Assembly (NCBI GenBank): GCA_036496605.1
Contig: DASXKV010000003.1
Location: 1 to 64,000 of the forward strand
Length of the DNA: 64,000 nt
Reading direction: 5' to 3'
Origin: Gemmatimonadaceae bacterium
GTDB taxonomy: Bacteria; Gemmatimonadota; Gemmatimonadetes; Gemmatimonadales; Gemmatimonadaceae
Position numbers and translations under genes: made by a program. Numbering within the stretch: the first letter of the stretch is position 1; the number at the start of each line of letters is the position of its first letter. Positions 1 to 9,573 of this stretch are shown here, one piece after another. Below the pieces are notes generated by a model that worked only from the letters and a program-made list of their open reading frames with translations, did not search any database and was not told where the DNA came from.

Positions 1-1
1 C

Positions 2-3000
2 TACCGGAACTTCTATAACGGGGGCGGAGTCGCAGTCGCGGACCTGAATGGCGACGGCCTTCCCGAGGTGGTGCTCACCTCGAACGAGGAGGGGCCAAAG
101 CTCTACCTGAACAAGGGGCAGTTCCACTTCCGCGACATCACTAAGGCATCTGGCTTAACGACAGACCGGGCCTCGTGGACCACCGGTGTCGCCATCGCGG
201 ACGTGAACGGCGACGGCCTGCTCGACATCTACATCTGCCGCGCGGGGCCCGGGACGCCAGAGCAGCGCCCGAACCAGCTCTGGATCAACCAGGGCGTGGA
301 CAAGGATGGCATCCCGCACTTCAAGGAAAAGGCGAAGGAGTACGGCGTCGCCGACGAAGGCTATTCCACGCAGGCAGCATTTCTCGACTACGATCACGAC
401 GGCAAGCTCGATCTCTTCGTGATCGAGAACTCGCCGCGGTCGGTGAGCAACGCCGGCCAGCGAAATCTGCGCAGCGAACGGAGTCAATACGGCGGCGCGA
501 AGCTCTACCACAACGACGGCGGACATTTCAGCGACGTGACCGGGCAAGCGGGCATTTACAGCCCCGATATCGCCTTTGGTCTCGGGGTGGCCGTAGCCGA
601 TGTGAACAACGACGGATGGCCGGACATCTACGTCTCCAACGACTTCGCCGAACGCGACTATCTGTACATCAACAATCGCGACGGAACGTTCAGCGAAGTG
701 CTCGACAAGGAGATGCCCGTCGTCAGCTACTTCTCGATGGGTCTCGATGTCGCGGATCTCGAGAATAGCGGATGGCTCGACGTCTACACGACCGATATGC
801 TGCCGGAGGACCAGGTTCGTCTCGCGACCACCTCCACCTTCGAGAACTGGGAGACGTACCAGAGTCGCGTGCACGGCGGCTATCACCATCAGATCATGCG
901 CAACATGCTTCAGCGCAACAACGGTGATGGCACCTTCAGTGAACTGGGCCAGATGGCTGGAGTCGCGCGAACGGACTGGAGTTGGAGCGCGCTCATCGCC
1001 GATCTCGATCTCGATGGGCGAAAGGACATCTTCGTCACAAACGGCATCGCGAAGGACGTGACGTCCCAGGACTACATCGCCTTCATCGCGAACGGCGCGA
1101 CGATTCGCAGCATGACGAATGAGGGCCGCCAGCGCGCCGACCTTCTCAAGCTGACTGGCGCGATGACGTCCACACCGCTGCTGAATTATGCGTTCCATAA
1201 CACCGGCGGCTTGCATTTCACGAACGAAGCCGCGGCCTGGGGGCTCGCGACGCCGAGCTTCTCGAGCGGCGCGGCGTACGCCGACCTCGATGGCGACGGC
1301 GCGCTCGATCTCGTCGTGAACAACGTCGATCAGGAAGCCTTCATCTATCGCAACAACGCGCGCAAGCTGCATCCCGAGAATCACTTTCTCCGCGTCGCGC
1401 TGGCGGGCGACGGAGGGAATCGATTCGGTATTGGCGCACGCGTCACGGTGTACGCCGCGGATGACACGTTCATGCAGGAAGAGTCACCGCAGCGGGGCTT
1501 TCAGTCGAGCGTCGACTACGTGCTCGATTTCGGCCTCGGCGCCCACGCGACGGTAGACTCGTTAGGCGTGCAGTGGCCGACGGGCAAGGTCACGACACTT
1601 CGAGACATCGCCGCGAATCAGTCGGTGACAGTGCACGAACGCGATGCGGTGGGCAAAACACCAATCACCAATCACCAATCACCAACCACGCTCTTCACGG
1701 ACGTCACCGCCGACACAAAATTCGACTTCAAGCATCAGGAGAACGACTTCGCCGACTTCGATCGAGAGCCGCTGATGCCCAAGCTGCTCTCGACCGAGGG
1801 TCCTTATCTCGCCGTTGGCGACGTGAACGGCGATGGCCTGGACGACGTGTACATCGGCGGCGCGAAGAACCAGGGCGGCAAGCTCCTGATTCAGCAGCGC
1901 GACGGACGCTTCGTGAGCGCGAACGATTCGCTCTTCGCCGCGGACGCGATCTCGGAGGATCTCGGCGCCGTCTTCTTCGACGCGAATGGCGATGGCCGCC
2001 CCGACCTCTACGTCGTGAGCGGCGGCAACGAGTACAACGAAGGGGCAACGGCGCTTCAGGACCGGCTATACATCAACGACGGGCATGGAAAATTTCACAA
2101 GGCCGTCGGATATCTCCCGCCGGAGTCGTCGAGCGGCTCACGCGTCGTCGCCGCCGACTACGATGGCAACGGCACGATCGATCTGTTCGTCGGCGGACGC
2201 GTGTCGCCGTGGGCGTATGGCGCCGATCCGGAAAGCATGCTCCTGCGCAACGACGGCAAAGGACACTTCACCAATGTGACGGCGACGCTGGCGCCCGAGC
2301 TCCAGCACGTCGGCATGGTGACGGACGCCATGTGGCGTGACATCGACGGCGACGGGCGTCTCGACCTCATCGTGGTCGGCGAGTGGATGCCAATCACCAT
2401 CTTCCACAACGAGGGTGGCGGCCGCCTCAAGCGCATGCAGGTGAAGGGGCTCGAGAACACCAATGGCTGGTGGAATCGCATCATCGCCGGGGACCTCAAT
2501 GGTGACGGAAAGGTCGACTTCATTGTCGCGAACCTCGGGCTCAACAGCCTCTTCCGCGCGTCGCCTAACGAGCCAGTGACGATGTACGTGAAGGACTTCG
2601 ACGGCAACGACATCGCCGAGCAGATCATCTCGATCTACAATCATGGTGTGAGCTATCCGCTTCCACAGCGAGACGAGCTGCTCGGGGCGCTGCCGTTTCT
2701 CGCCTCGCGATTCCCGCGCCACAAGGATTTCGCGGGCAAGTCGGTCACCGATATCTTCACACCACAGGAGTTGTCGGACGCGGTCGTGAAGAAGGCCTAC
2801 ACGTTCGCGACGTCGCTGGTTCTCAACAAGGGCGACGGCTCGTTCAAGGTCGTGCCGCTGCCTGACGAAGCGCAGATCGCGCCGATCTATGGCATGCTCG
2901 CGGCGGACGTCGACCGCGACGGCCACACCGACCTGTTGCTCGCCGGCAACTTCGACGGATTCAAGCCGCAGATTGGGCGCATGGCGGCGAGCTATGGGCT

Positions 3001-3211
3001 CATGCTGCGTGGCGATGGGAAGGGAAGCTTCACTCCCGAGCGGCCACGGGAGAGCGGCTTCTTCGTTCCCGGTCAGGCGCGCGATATCGCGCGCCTACGC
3101 ACGGCGCGTGGCGATCTGTACGTCGTCACGCGCAACAACGACCGTCCTCTCTTCTTCCGCGCCAATCGCGGCGTAACCGTCGCCACGCGCAGCGCCCGGA
3201 AAACCCAATGA
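2..3211 (+). CDS. FG-GAP/VCBS repeat protein with ASPIC/UnbV domain (5' partial)
   Basis: A large secreted or surface beta-propeller protein, open from the first codon of the window, so its start and signal peptide lie upstream. It carries many calcium-loop motifs of the type D-x-N-x-D-G (DVNGDGLLD, DYDHDGKLD, DVNNDGWPD, DLDGDGALD), the mark of FG-GAP/VCBS blades. An ASPIC/UnbV domain sits in the middle (about nt 1380-1640, key patches FGIGARVTV, RGFQSSVDY, LGVQWPTG). A second propeller follows it. It is a paralogue of the protein at 3775-7089 over its whole length (both have FKHQENDFAD and LLSTEGP). Such proteins in Bacteroidota and Gemmatimonadota are often found with SusC/SusD-like uptake systems; the exact ligand is unknown. 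The linker after the ASPIC domain is made of a 7-bp tandem repeat. Confidence 0.88.
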   Translation, partial: YRNFYNGGGVAVADLNGDGLPEVVLTSNEEGPKLYLNKGQFHFRDITKASGLTTDRASWTTGVAIADVNGDGLLDIYICRAGPGTPEQRPNQLWINQGVDKDGIPHFKEKAKEYGVADEGYSTQAAFLDYDHDGKLDLFVIENSPRSVSNAGQRNLRSERSQYGGAKLYHNDGGHFSDVTGQAGIYSPDIAFGLGVAVADVNNDGWPDIYVSNDFAERDYLYINNRDGTFSEVLDKEMPVVSYFSMGLDVADLENSGWLDVYTTDMLPEDQVRLATTSTFENWETYQSRVHGGYHHQIMRNMLQRNNGDGTFSELGQMAGVARTDWSWSALIADLDLDGRKDIFVTNGIAKDVTSQDYIAFIANGATIRSMTNEGRQRADLLKLTGAMTSTPLLNYAFHNTGGLHFTNEAAAWGLATPSFSSGAAYADLDGDGALDLVVNNVDQEAFIYRNNARKLHPENHFLRVALAGDGGNRFGIGARVTVYAADDTFMQEESPQRGFQSSVDYVLDFGLGAHATVDSLGVQWPTGKVTTLRDIAANQSVTVHERDAVGKTPITNHQSPTTLFTDVTADTKFDFKHQENDFADFDREPLMPKLLSTEGPYLAVGDVNGDGLDDVYIGGAKNQGGKLLIQQRDGRFVSANDSLFAADAISEDLGAVFFDANGDGRPDLYVVSGGNEYNEGATALQDRLYINDGHGKFHKAVGYLPPESSSGSRVVAADYDGNGTIDLFVGGRVSPWAYGADPESMLLRNDGKGHFTNVTATLAPELQHVGMVTDAMWRDIDGDGRLDLIVVGEWMPITIFHNEGGGRLKRMQVKGLENTNGWWNRIIAGDLNGDGKVDFIVANLGLNSLFRASPNEPVTMYVKDFDGNDIAEQIISIYNHGVSYPLPQRDELLGALPFLASRFPRHKDFAGKSVTDIFTPQELSDAVVKKAYTFATSLVLNKGDGSFKVVPLPDEAQIAPIYGMLAADVDRDGHTDLLLAGNFDGFKPQIGRMAASYGLMLRGDGKGSFTPERPRESGFFVPGQARDIARLRTARGDLYVVTRNNDRPLFFRANRGVTVATRSARKTQ
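1659..1686 (+). repeat. Four 7-bp tandem repeats inside the FG-GAP gene
   Basis: CACCAAT x3 followed by CACCAAC, in a coding linker between the ASPIC domain and the second propeller. The same unit type is found between genes at about 19.7 and 22.5 kb. The linker is about the same length as in the paralogue at 3775-7089, but the sequence differs completely, so the repeat has replaced rather than lengthened it. Confidence 0.85.
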
Positions 3212-3215
3212 CCGG

Positions 3216-3659
3216 CTATTGCGGGTTTTTCGCTTTCTTGGTCTTGACGACGATCACGCCATTCGCGCCGCGGCTGCCGTACATCGTTAGGCTCGCCGCA
3301 TCCTTCAGCACCTTGATCGAATCGATGTCGTAGGGATTGATGCCGCTCAAGCTGCCGTTCGCACCTGGCTGGATTACCTGACCATCCACGACATACAGCG
3401 GCTCGCCGTAGACGGAGTTCTGTCCGCGAATGCGCACGATGAGCCCGTCCGGACCCTGGAATACATCCACACCGGAGACACGACCTTGCAGCACTTTCTC
3501 GATCGGCTCATCCGGCGCGGGATGGATATCCTGAGACGTGACCGTCGCATCAGGGGTCGGAGCAGTCTTGGTGGCAGGAGTGCCGCCGTGCGAGCAGGCT
3601 GCGACGAACGCGGCAAGAAGCGCGGCACCCAGCAGACGATGTGACGAAAGCGACGGCAT
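3216..3659 (-). CDS. Stand-alone TonB-plug-domain lipoprotein
   Basis: A 147-residue protein with a lipoprotein signal (hydrophobic stretch then lipobox VAAC, Cys about residue 22) followed by a single TonB-dependent receptor plug domain of the SusC/RagA type: the patches IRGQNS, PLYVVDG, INPYDIDSIKVLKDA and YGSRGANGVI are the usual plug signature. No beta-barrel follows; full receptors of this class are about 1000 residues. A strong ribosome site (GGGAGGAA) lies 7 nt before the ATG. It is convergent with the upstream FG-GAP gene (4 bp apart) and divergent from the downstream one, sharing about 115 bp of upstream DNA with it. Role is inferred only: perhaps a periplasmic or outer-membrane-anchored adaptor for a TonB/SusC-like system. 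Confidence 0.85.
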   Translation of the reverse strand: MPSLSSHRLLGAALLAAFVAACSHGGTPATKTAPTPDATVTSQDIHPAPDEPIEKVLQGRVSGVDVFQGPDGLIVRIRGQNSVYGEPLYVVDGQVIQPGANGSLSGINPYDIDSIKVLKDAASLTMYGSRGANGVIVVKTKKAKNPQ

Positions 3660-3774
3660 GCGATTCCTCCCGACGGGTCAGAACGGCGTGGAAACGGCGT
3701 CAGCTTTAACTGACGGTCTTACGCGTCGGCGCGCAAGTTGTGCTTCGTGGTCGAGACGCGCCTGGCACCCTCTC

Positions 3775-6700
3775 GTGAGGCTCCGCACGTTCGGGATCGT
3801 TCTTGTGACCCTGGCCGCCGCGTCGTGCACGGCCAGGCGCGAGCGGCCAGCCGGGCCCCCGCTCTTCGAGTCGCTGTCACCCAGTGCGACGGGCGTCACC
3901 TTCATGAACCGGCTGCCGGAAGACTCGTCGTTCAACTTTCTCAGCTACTTGTACTACTACAACGGCGGCGGGGTCGCCGTCGGCGACGTCAATAACGATG
4001 GCCTTCCGGACCTCTATTTCACGTCCAATCTCGGCGCGAACCATCTCTATCTGAACAAGGGGAATTATCGCTTCGAGGACATCACCGATCGCGCCGGGGT
4101 TGCCGATTCCATCGGGTGGAAGACCGGCGTCACCATGGCGGACGTGAACGGCGACGGCTACGTCGACATCTACGTATCGGCCGTTGACTACCTCGCGATG
4201 CATGGGCGGAACGTTCTCTACATCAACAATGGCGACGGCACGTTCACCGATCGCACAAAGGAATACGGGCTCGATCACGTCGGCTACTCGACGCAAGCGC
4301 TGTTCTTCGACTACGACGGCGACGGCGACCTCGACATGTTCCTGCTCAACCATTCGACGCACGGCGATCGCGGGCGCGCGGCTCAGGGTACCGGCACGCC
4401 CAAGGGAAGCGATCGCCTGTTTCGGAACGACGGCGGCCGCTTCGTCGACGTGAGCGAAAGCGCCGGCGTTGCCGACCGCGCCGGTGCGTTCGGCCTCGGC
4501 GTCGTCGCGAGCGATTTCAATCTCGATGGATGTCCCGACCTGTATGTCGCCAACGATTTCCAGGAGAACGATTACCTCTATATCAACAATTGTAACGGAA
4601 CGTTCACCGAATCGGTTGCGAAGGCGATGGGCCATACCAGCCGCTTCTCGATGGGTGTGGACGCGGCGGACTTCAACAACGATGGCCGGCCGGACCTGAT
4701 CGTGACGGACATGCTTCCCGAGCGTGAGAGTATTCTCAAGAGCTCGGCGAGCACCGAGAGCGTCGATCTCTTCAACATGCAGGCTCGCGCCGGCTTCCAG
4801 CCGCAGTACGAGCGAAACACGCTGCAACTGAATCGTGGTGGAGGGCGGTTCAGCGAAATTGGGTTCCTCGCCGGCGTCGCGGCGACGGATTGGAGCTGGT
4901 CGCCGCTGTTTGCGGATCTCGACAACGACGGCTACAAGGATCTGTTCATCACCAACGGTATCTACCGGCGGCCTAACGATCTCGATTACGTCAATTACAT
5001 CAGCAACGAGGCGATCCAGGCGTCGCTCGCCCAGGGGATCACTCGCGAGAATTCGGCCGCGGTGCTCGAAAGGATGCCCGAGGTGCCGCTGCCTAACTAC
5101 GCATTCCGGAACAACGGCGATCTCACCTTCACGAATGTCGCGAGCGCCTGGGGACTGGCGCAACCTGGCTTCTCGAATGGCGCGGCGTACGTGGACCTCA
5201 ACAACAGCGGCGCGCTCGATCTCGTCGTCAACAACATCAATGCGCCCGCCTCGATCTATCGCAATCGCGTGCGCGAGCTGAATCCCGGCGCCTCGCACTA
5301 TCTGGGCTTGCAGCTTCACGGTGCCCGCGGCAACACGGCGGGGATCGGATCGAAGGTGACGATCGTTGCCGGCGGGAAGACGCAGCTGCTCGAGCAGATG
5401 CCGACGCGCGGCTTCGAGTCGTCCGTTGATCCGCGCCTGCACTTCGGACTCGGGCGCGCGACGCAGGCCGATTCGCTCACCGTCATCTGGCCCGACAGAC
5501 GTTATCAAGTGCTGACGAACATTCCGGTCGATCGGATGCTCACGCTCGAGCAGGACAAAGCCGCGGGAAAGTACGCGTATCGCCGCGACACGACGTTCCG
5601 GCCGCGCTTCGCCGACGCTACGGCACGCTCCGGAATCGACTTCAAGCACCAGGAGAACGATTTCGCCGATTACACGCGCGAGCCACTGATTCCACATCTC
5701 CTGTCGACGGAGGGACCGGCGCTCGCCGTCGGCGACGTCAACGGAGATGGGCTCGACGACATCTATGTCGGCGGGGCGAAATGGCAGTCAGGACGACTCT
5801 TCATTCAGCAGCCCGACGGCACGTTCAAGGAGAGCAAGCAACCCGCGTTTCAGGCCGACAGCCTCCAGGAGGATGTCGATGCCGTCTTCTTCGATGCGAA
5901 TGGAGACGGTCATCTCGATCTCTACGTCGTGAGCGGAGGGAACGAATTCTGGGGCGACGACGACGCGCTCCAGGATCGGCTCTACATCAACGACGGGCAG
6001 GGCAATTTCCATCGAGACACGCAGGCGCTGCCGCGATTCGCGGAGAGTGGCTCGTGTGTCGTGCCCGGTGATTTCAACGGTGACGGCCACATCGATCTCT
6101 TTGTCGGCCGGCGCGCGGTGGCGCGCAACTATGGTCTCACGCCACGCAGCTATCTGCTCGAGAATGACGGCAAAGGTCATTTCACGGACGTCACGCGTGA
6201 CAAGGCGCCGGCGCTTGCCGACGCCGGCATGGTGACTTCGGCGTCGTGGATCGACTACGACAATGATGGGAAGCTCGATCTCGTCGTCGTTGGCGAGTGG
6301 ATGCCGGTGCGCGTGTTCCGGCAAGAGCATGGACGGTTCGCCGATCGCACGCAGGCGGCGGGGCTCGCGGGTACGGAAGGCTGGTGGAATACCGTGTCGG
6401 CGGCCGACGTCAACGGAGATGGGCGCAAGGATCTCCTGTTAGGCAATCTCGGACTCAACTCGTATCTGCGCGCGTCGGCGAATGAGCCGGTGAGGCTCTA
6501 CGTCGGTGACTTCTTCTCTACGGGCGTGCTTAAACAAGTTCTCACGTCATACAAGGGCGGCGTCAGCTATCCGATTGCGGGGCGTGACGAGCTGCTGCGC
6601 CTCATGCCGCAGCTCCGAACCAGGTTCCCCACGTACGCGTCGTTCGGCGCGAGCCGGATCGAAGACATTCTCCCGTCCGCGGAGCTCGCGAAGGCGAAGG

Positions 6701-7089
6701 TACTGGAGACGCACGACTTCGCGAGCGCCATTGCGTTCAACGACGGAAATGGTCATTTCACTCTGCGGAATCTCCCGTCCGAAGCGCAGTTCGCACCGGT
6801 GAATGCCTTTATCGCCGATGATTTCGATCGCGATGGTCACATCGATCTGCTGGTTGCCGGCAACATCTACGGCGCTCCGCCGATTTTCGGCCAGTACGAT
6901 GCCAGCAAGGGTTTGCTGTTACGTGGCGCGGGCGAGGGACATTTCACCGCGGCGGATCTCGAGGCCACGAATCTCGATATCGAGGGACAGGTGCGTCATA
7001 TGGCGTTGGTGCGAGGCGCGCACGGCGCGAAGTTCATTGCGGTCGCGCGAAATAACGAGACGCTAGAGCTAATTCAGGTGAAACCGTGA
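3775..7089 (+). CDS. FG-GAP/VCBS repeat lipoprotein with ASPIC/UnbV domain
   Basis: A 1104-residue paralogue of the first gene in the window. I start it at GTG 3775 because the protein then begins with a clean lipoprotein signal (hydrophobic run ending in lipobox AASC, Cys about residue 19); the frame is open further upstream but that part overlaps the divergent TonB-plug gene. Repeated calcium loops (DVNNDGLPD, DVNGDGYVD, DYDGDGDLD, DVNGDGLDD) mark two FG-GAP propellers around a central ASPIC/UnbV domain (patches AGIGSKVTI, TRGFESSVD, LTVIWPD). No good ribosome site is visible before the GTG. The stop overlaps the GTG of the next gene (GTGA), so the two are probably translated together. Cell location: outer surface or periplasmic face, by lipid anchor. 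Confidence 0.9.
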   Translation: MRLRTFGIVLVTLAAASCTARRERPAGPPLFESLSPSATGVTFMNRLPEDSSFNFLSYLYYYNGGGVAVGDVNNDGLPDLYFTSNLGANHLYLNKGNYRFEDITDRAGVADSIGWKTGVTMADVNGDGYVDIYVSAVDYLAMHGRNVLYINNGDGTFTDRTKEYGLDHVGYSTQALFFDYDGDGDLDMFLLNHSTHGDRGRAAQGTGTPKGSDRLFRNDGGRFVDVSESAGVADRAGAFGLGVVASDFNLDGCPDLYVANDFQENDYLYINNCNGTFTESVAKAMGHTSRFSMGVDAADFNNDGRPDLIVTDMLPERESILKSSASTESVDLFNMQARAGFQPQYERNTLQLNRGGGRFSEIGFLAGVAATDWSWSPLFADLDNDGYKDLFITNGIYRRPNDLDYVNYISNEAIQASLAQGITRENSAAVLERMPEVPLPNYAFRNNGDLTFTNVASAWGLAQPGFSNGAAYVDLNNSGALDLVVNNINAPASIYRNRVRELNPGASHYLGLQLHGARGNTAGIGSKVTIVAGGKTQLLEQMPTRGFESSVDPRLHFGLGRATQADSLTVIWPDRRYQVLTNIPVDRMLTLEQDKAAGKYAYRRDTTFRPRFADATARSGIDFKHQENDFADYTREPLIPHLLSTEGPALAVGDVNGDGLDDIYVGGAKWQSGRLFIQQPDGTFKESKQPAFQADSLQEDVDAVFFDANGDGHLDLYVVSGGNEFWGDDDALQDRLYINDGQGNFHRDTQALPRFAESGSCVVPGDFNGDGHIDLFVGRRAVARNYGLTPRSYLLENDGKGHFTDVTRDKAPALADAGMVTSASWIDYDNDGKLDLVVVGEWMPVRVFRQEHGRFADRTQAAGLAGTEGWWNTVSAADVNGDGRKDLLLGNLGLNSYLRASANEPVRLYVGDFFSTGVLKQVLTSYKGGVSYPIAGRDELLRLMPQLRTRFPTYASFGASRIEDILPSAELAKAKVLETHDFASAIAFNDGNGHFTLRNLPSEAQFAPVNAFIADDFDRDGHIDLLVAGNIYGAPPIFGQYDASKGLLLRGAGEGHFTAADLEATNLDIEGQVRHMALVRGAHGAKFIAVARNNETLELIQVKP

Positions 7090-9551
7090 TCTCTTCTTGG
7101 TCATCCTTCGCCGTGCCCGCGCTGATCTTCACAGCGTCGATCGCTCACGCTCAGCGCGTCCCCACAACCAGAGACGAGTTACCGGTTCTCTCGCTCCCCG
7201 ATCCAAGACTCGACGACACCAGCGCTTATCAAGGGTACAGCACGCGCTTCTATCGCGACTCGAAGGGGAACGTTTTGCAGGTGTATCTGCGTCGCAACGA
7301 AGGACGCGTCGTCAATCTCTGGGCCGATGCCGCCAACGAGAGCATCGGCCTTACGGTCCGCGACTCGGCCGGCGCGCCCGCGGCGGTCAACTGGGGCAGC
7401 GAGATCGCGCTCACGTCGGACTCCGGTTCGACGCGCGTCGTGAGCTATCACCTAACGACCAATAGCCGTGCGCTCCGGCTCGGCTGGTTCGTCCTCGGCA
7501 CGATGCGCATCGAGCGCGATTTTCAGTATTGGCGCAAGCACCTCGATCCCTTCACCGCGCCCGGCTTTCACGTCGCCGAGGAGGACTCTCTCGTCGCGCG
7601 GCTGAGCGGAATGCCTGCGGAGGAGCGTCGACGGGAGCTCGTCCTGCTGCATGCGAGCAGCATCACCGAGCTCCGTGGCCGGCTCGAGCCACGCGTGACC
7701 ATCGTCCATGCCGGAGCCCGCGACATCCTGCGGGTAACCAAAGCGAGCCTAACGGGAAGAAATCACCTTGGCATCGAGATTACCTACGACACGGCGCGCG
7801 TGAGCGGCAAGGTCATCGGCCGAGCGATTGCGCTCGACGCTCGCGGCGGTGGCCCTATCGATCTCGCCGTGCGGGTGGCGACGGATGCGCGGTCGCTCAC
7901 GCCGCTCAGCCGCGGCGAGATCTTCGATCGTGCGTTCCTGGCATTCGCCGACTCGGTCTCGAAGCATGACCCGCGCGTCGAGCGGCAACTGCGTGCCGTC
8001 GAGCTCCTCAGTTCGCGCGAGAAGCTGATGGCCGGGCTGCCAAACTTCGCGACCTACTTCGGCCGCGACCAGATGATGTCGTCGCTGATGATGCAGCAGG
8101 TATGGACGCCGACGATGATGGAGCACGTCATCGGCAGCGTGTTGCGCAAGCTCGCGCCTAACGGTGAAGTGAGCCATGAGGAGGCGCTCGGCGGCCAGGC
8201 GATTCGCGAAGGCGCCGCCGAGTACGTGCGGCTCGTCGACTCCTCGCGCGCCATGGCGAAGCGCGGCGCGGCGCGCGACGCCGAGGCGCTCGTCACCCGA
8301 GCGCGAGTCGTGATTGGCGATCTGGAGCGCGTGCGCGAGAACTATCACATGATCGACGACGAGTTCCAGCTGCCGGTACTCGTTGCGCGATATCTCGCCG
8401 ATCCGCGGCTCGACGCCAACAAGAAGCGCACCTTCTGGCGCGGGAGCGAGCGTGGTGTGCCGCGCCTATCGCTGCTCGTTCAGGAGCTCGAGGTCGTGGC
8501 GCTGCGCGCGGCACCGTATGCAGCGCAGCCGGACGCGACAAACCTAGTCGGGTTTGCCGCCCGTGACGCGACGCACTGGGAGTCGGAGAGCTGGCGCGAC
8601 AGCGGCGCGGGCTACGCGAACGGGCGCTTCGCGATGGACATCAACGCGATCTGGGTACCGACGTCGCTACAGGCAATCGGGGATATCATTGCGTCGCTTC
8701 GCACGCTTGGTCTCGCGCAGGGGGCTTCGATTCCCGGAGCCACGCCGGGACCAAACTTCGCGAAGTACCTCGCAGACCCGATGGCCTTGGCGAGCGCCGA
8801 ACGCGTGTGGTCGGGTGCCGTGCGGCACTTCGTCGTCAGGCTGGCACCCGCCGACGCGCAGGCGCGGATTCGCGCCAAGCTCGCGTCGCTCCCGGAGGTG
8901 GAGCGTGGCCACTGGATCGGCGTGCTCGCGAACACCGACGCCGATCGCGATTCCATCACCTTTCTCGCGCTCTCGCTCGACGCGGCGGGCCGTCCGATCG
9001 ACGTCGTGAACACCGATCCAGCGACGGCGCTTTTTCTCGCCGACTTGAGCGGCCGGGGGCAGGCCGCTCTCGATATCACGCCGTTCCGGAACATCGATCC
9101 ATTCGTCAGGCCCTATCCCGCGGGACTGTTCGTCGACCGGTTGGGTCCACTCGTCGCGAACGACGCGTACTCGACACCGGACGTGTGGAGTACGTTCGAG
9201 CGGGACCAGTACCACTCGCCGCGCGTCGTGTGGGGGCGGGAGGTGAACCTCATCACGCTCGGCCTGGCGCATCAGATCGCGCTCGCGGTCGATGCCCGCG
9301 GCCGTCCGCACGATCCGTCGCAGACGGCGTATGTCGCGAGCCTAACGAGCGCGCTGCGCAAGGTCCAGAGCGCGGTCGATGCCTCGGGACTGCGGCACTT
9401 CGAGCTCTGGAGCTACCGCATCCAGGGAGGGCAGCTCCAACCGGTGCGGTACGGCACGAGCTCGGACGTCCAGTTGTGGAACACGACGTCGCTGGCGGTG
9501 CAGTGGGCGTTGGACAAACTGCCGAAGTCGACGACGGCGGCACAAAGGTGA
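7086..9551 (+). CDS. Exported six-hairpin glycosidase-like protein
   Basis: An 821-residue protein with an N-terminal signal peptide ending near SIAHA-Q (about residue 22). The middle has the look of an alpha/alpha (six-hairpin) glycosidase fold related to glycogen-debranching or GH15/GH63-like enzymes: NFATYFGRDQMMSS, VSHEEALGG, MIDDEFQLP and FAMDINAIWVP are spaced as the acidic loops of that fold. I cannot name catalytic residues or substrate with certainty. Its GTG start overlaps the stop of the FG-GAP/ASPIC gene by 4 bp, so it is translationally coupled to it; together they suggest recognition and hydrolysis of a carbohydrate at the cell surface. It could also be an uncharacterised exported family that only shares the fold. 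Confidence 0.6.
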   Translation: MISSWSSFAVPALIFTASIAHAQRVPTTRDELPVLSLPDPRLDDTSAYQGYSTRFYRDSKGNVLQVYLRRNEGRVVNLWADAANESIGLTVRDSAGAPAAVNWGSEIALTSDSGSTRVVSYHLTTNSRALRLGWFVLGTMRIERDFQYWRKHLDPFTAPGFHVAEEDSLVARLSGMPAEERRRELVLLHASSITELRGRLEPRVTIVHAGARDILRVTKASLTGRNHLGIEITYDTARVSGKVIGRAIALDARGGGPIDLAVRVATDARSLTPLSRGEIFDRAFLAFADSVSKHDPRVERQLRAVELLSSREKLMAGLPNFATYFGRDQMMSSLMMQQVWTPTMMEHVIGSVLRKLAPNGEVSHEEALGGQAIREGAAEYVRLVDSSRAMAKRGAARDAEALVTRARVVIGDLERVRENYHMIDDEFQLPVLVARYLADPRLDANKKRTFWRGSERGVPRLSLLVQELEVVALRAAPYAAQPDATNLVGFAARDATHWESESWRDSGAGYANGRFAMDINAIWVPTSLQAIGDIIASLRTLGLAQGASIPGATPGPNFAKYLADPMALASAERVWSGAVRHFVVRLAPADAQARIRAKLASLPEVERGHWIGVLANTDADRDSITFLALSLDAAGRPIDVVNTDPATALFLADLSGRGQAALDITPFRNIDPFVRPYPAGLFVDRLGPLVANDAYSTPDVWSTFERDQYHSPRVVWGREVNLITLGLAHQIALAVDARGRPHDPSQTAYVASLTSALRKVQSAVDASGLRHFELWSYRIQGGQLQPVRYGTSSDVQLWNTTSLAVQWALDKLPKSTTAAQR

Positions 9552-9573
9552 GAGCGGGTTGATGACAGCATGA

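Noticed and set aside
155-1384. Long open frame on the minus strand opposite the first FG-GAP gene (409 codons)
   Set aside because: It is the antisense shadow of a real gene with clear domains; the protein has no known motif and is a by-product of high GC and the repeated calcium loops.
3877-5697. 606-codon minus-strand open frame opposite the second FG-GAP gene
   Set aside because: Same reason: antisense to a well-supported gene, low-complexity V/E/R-rich product.
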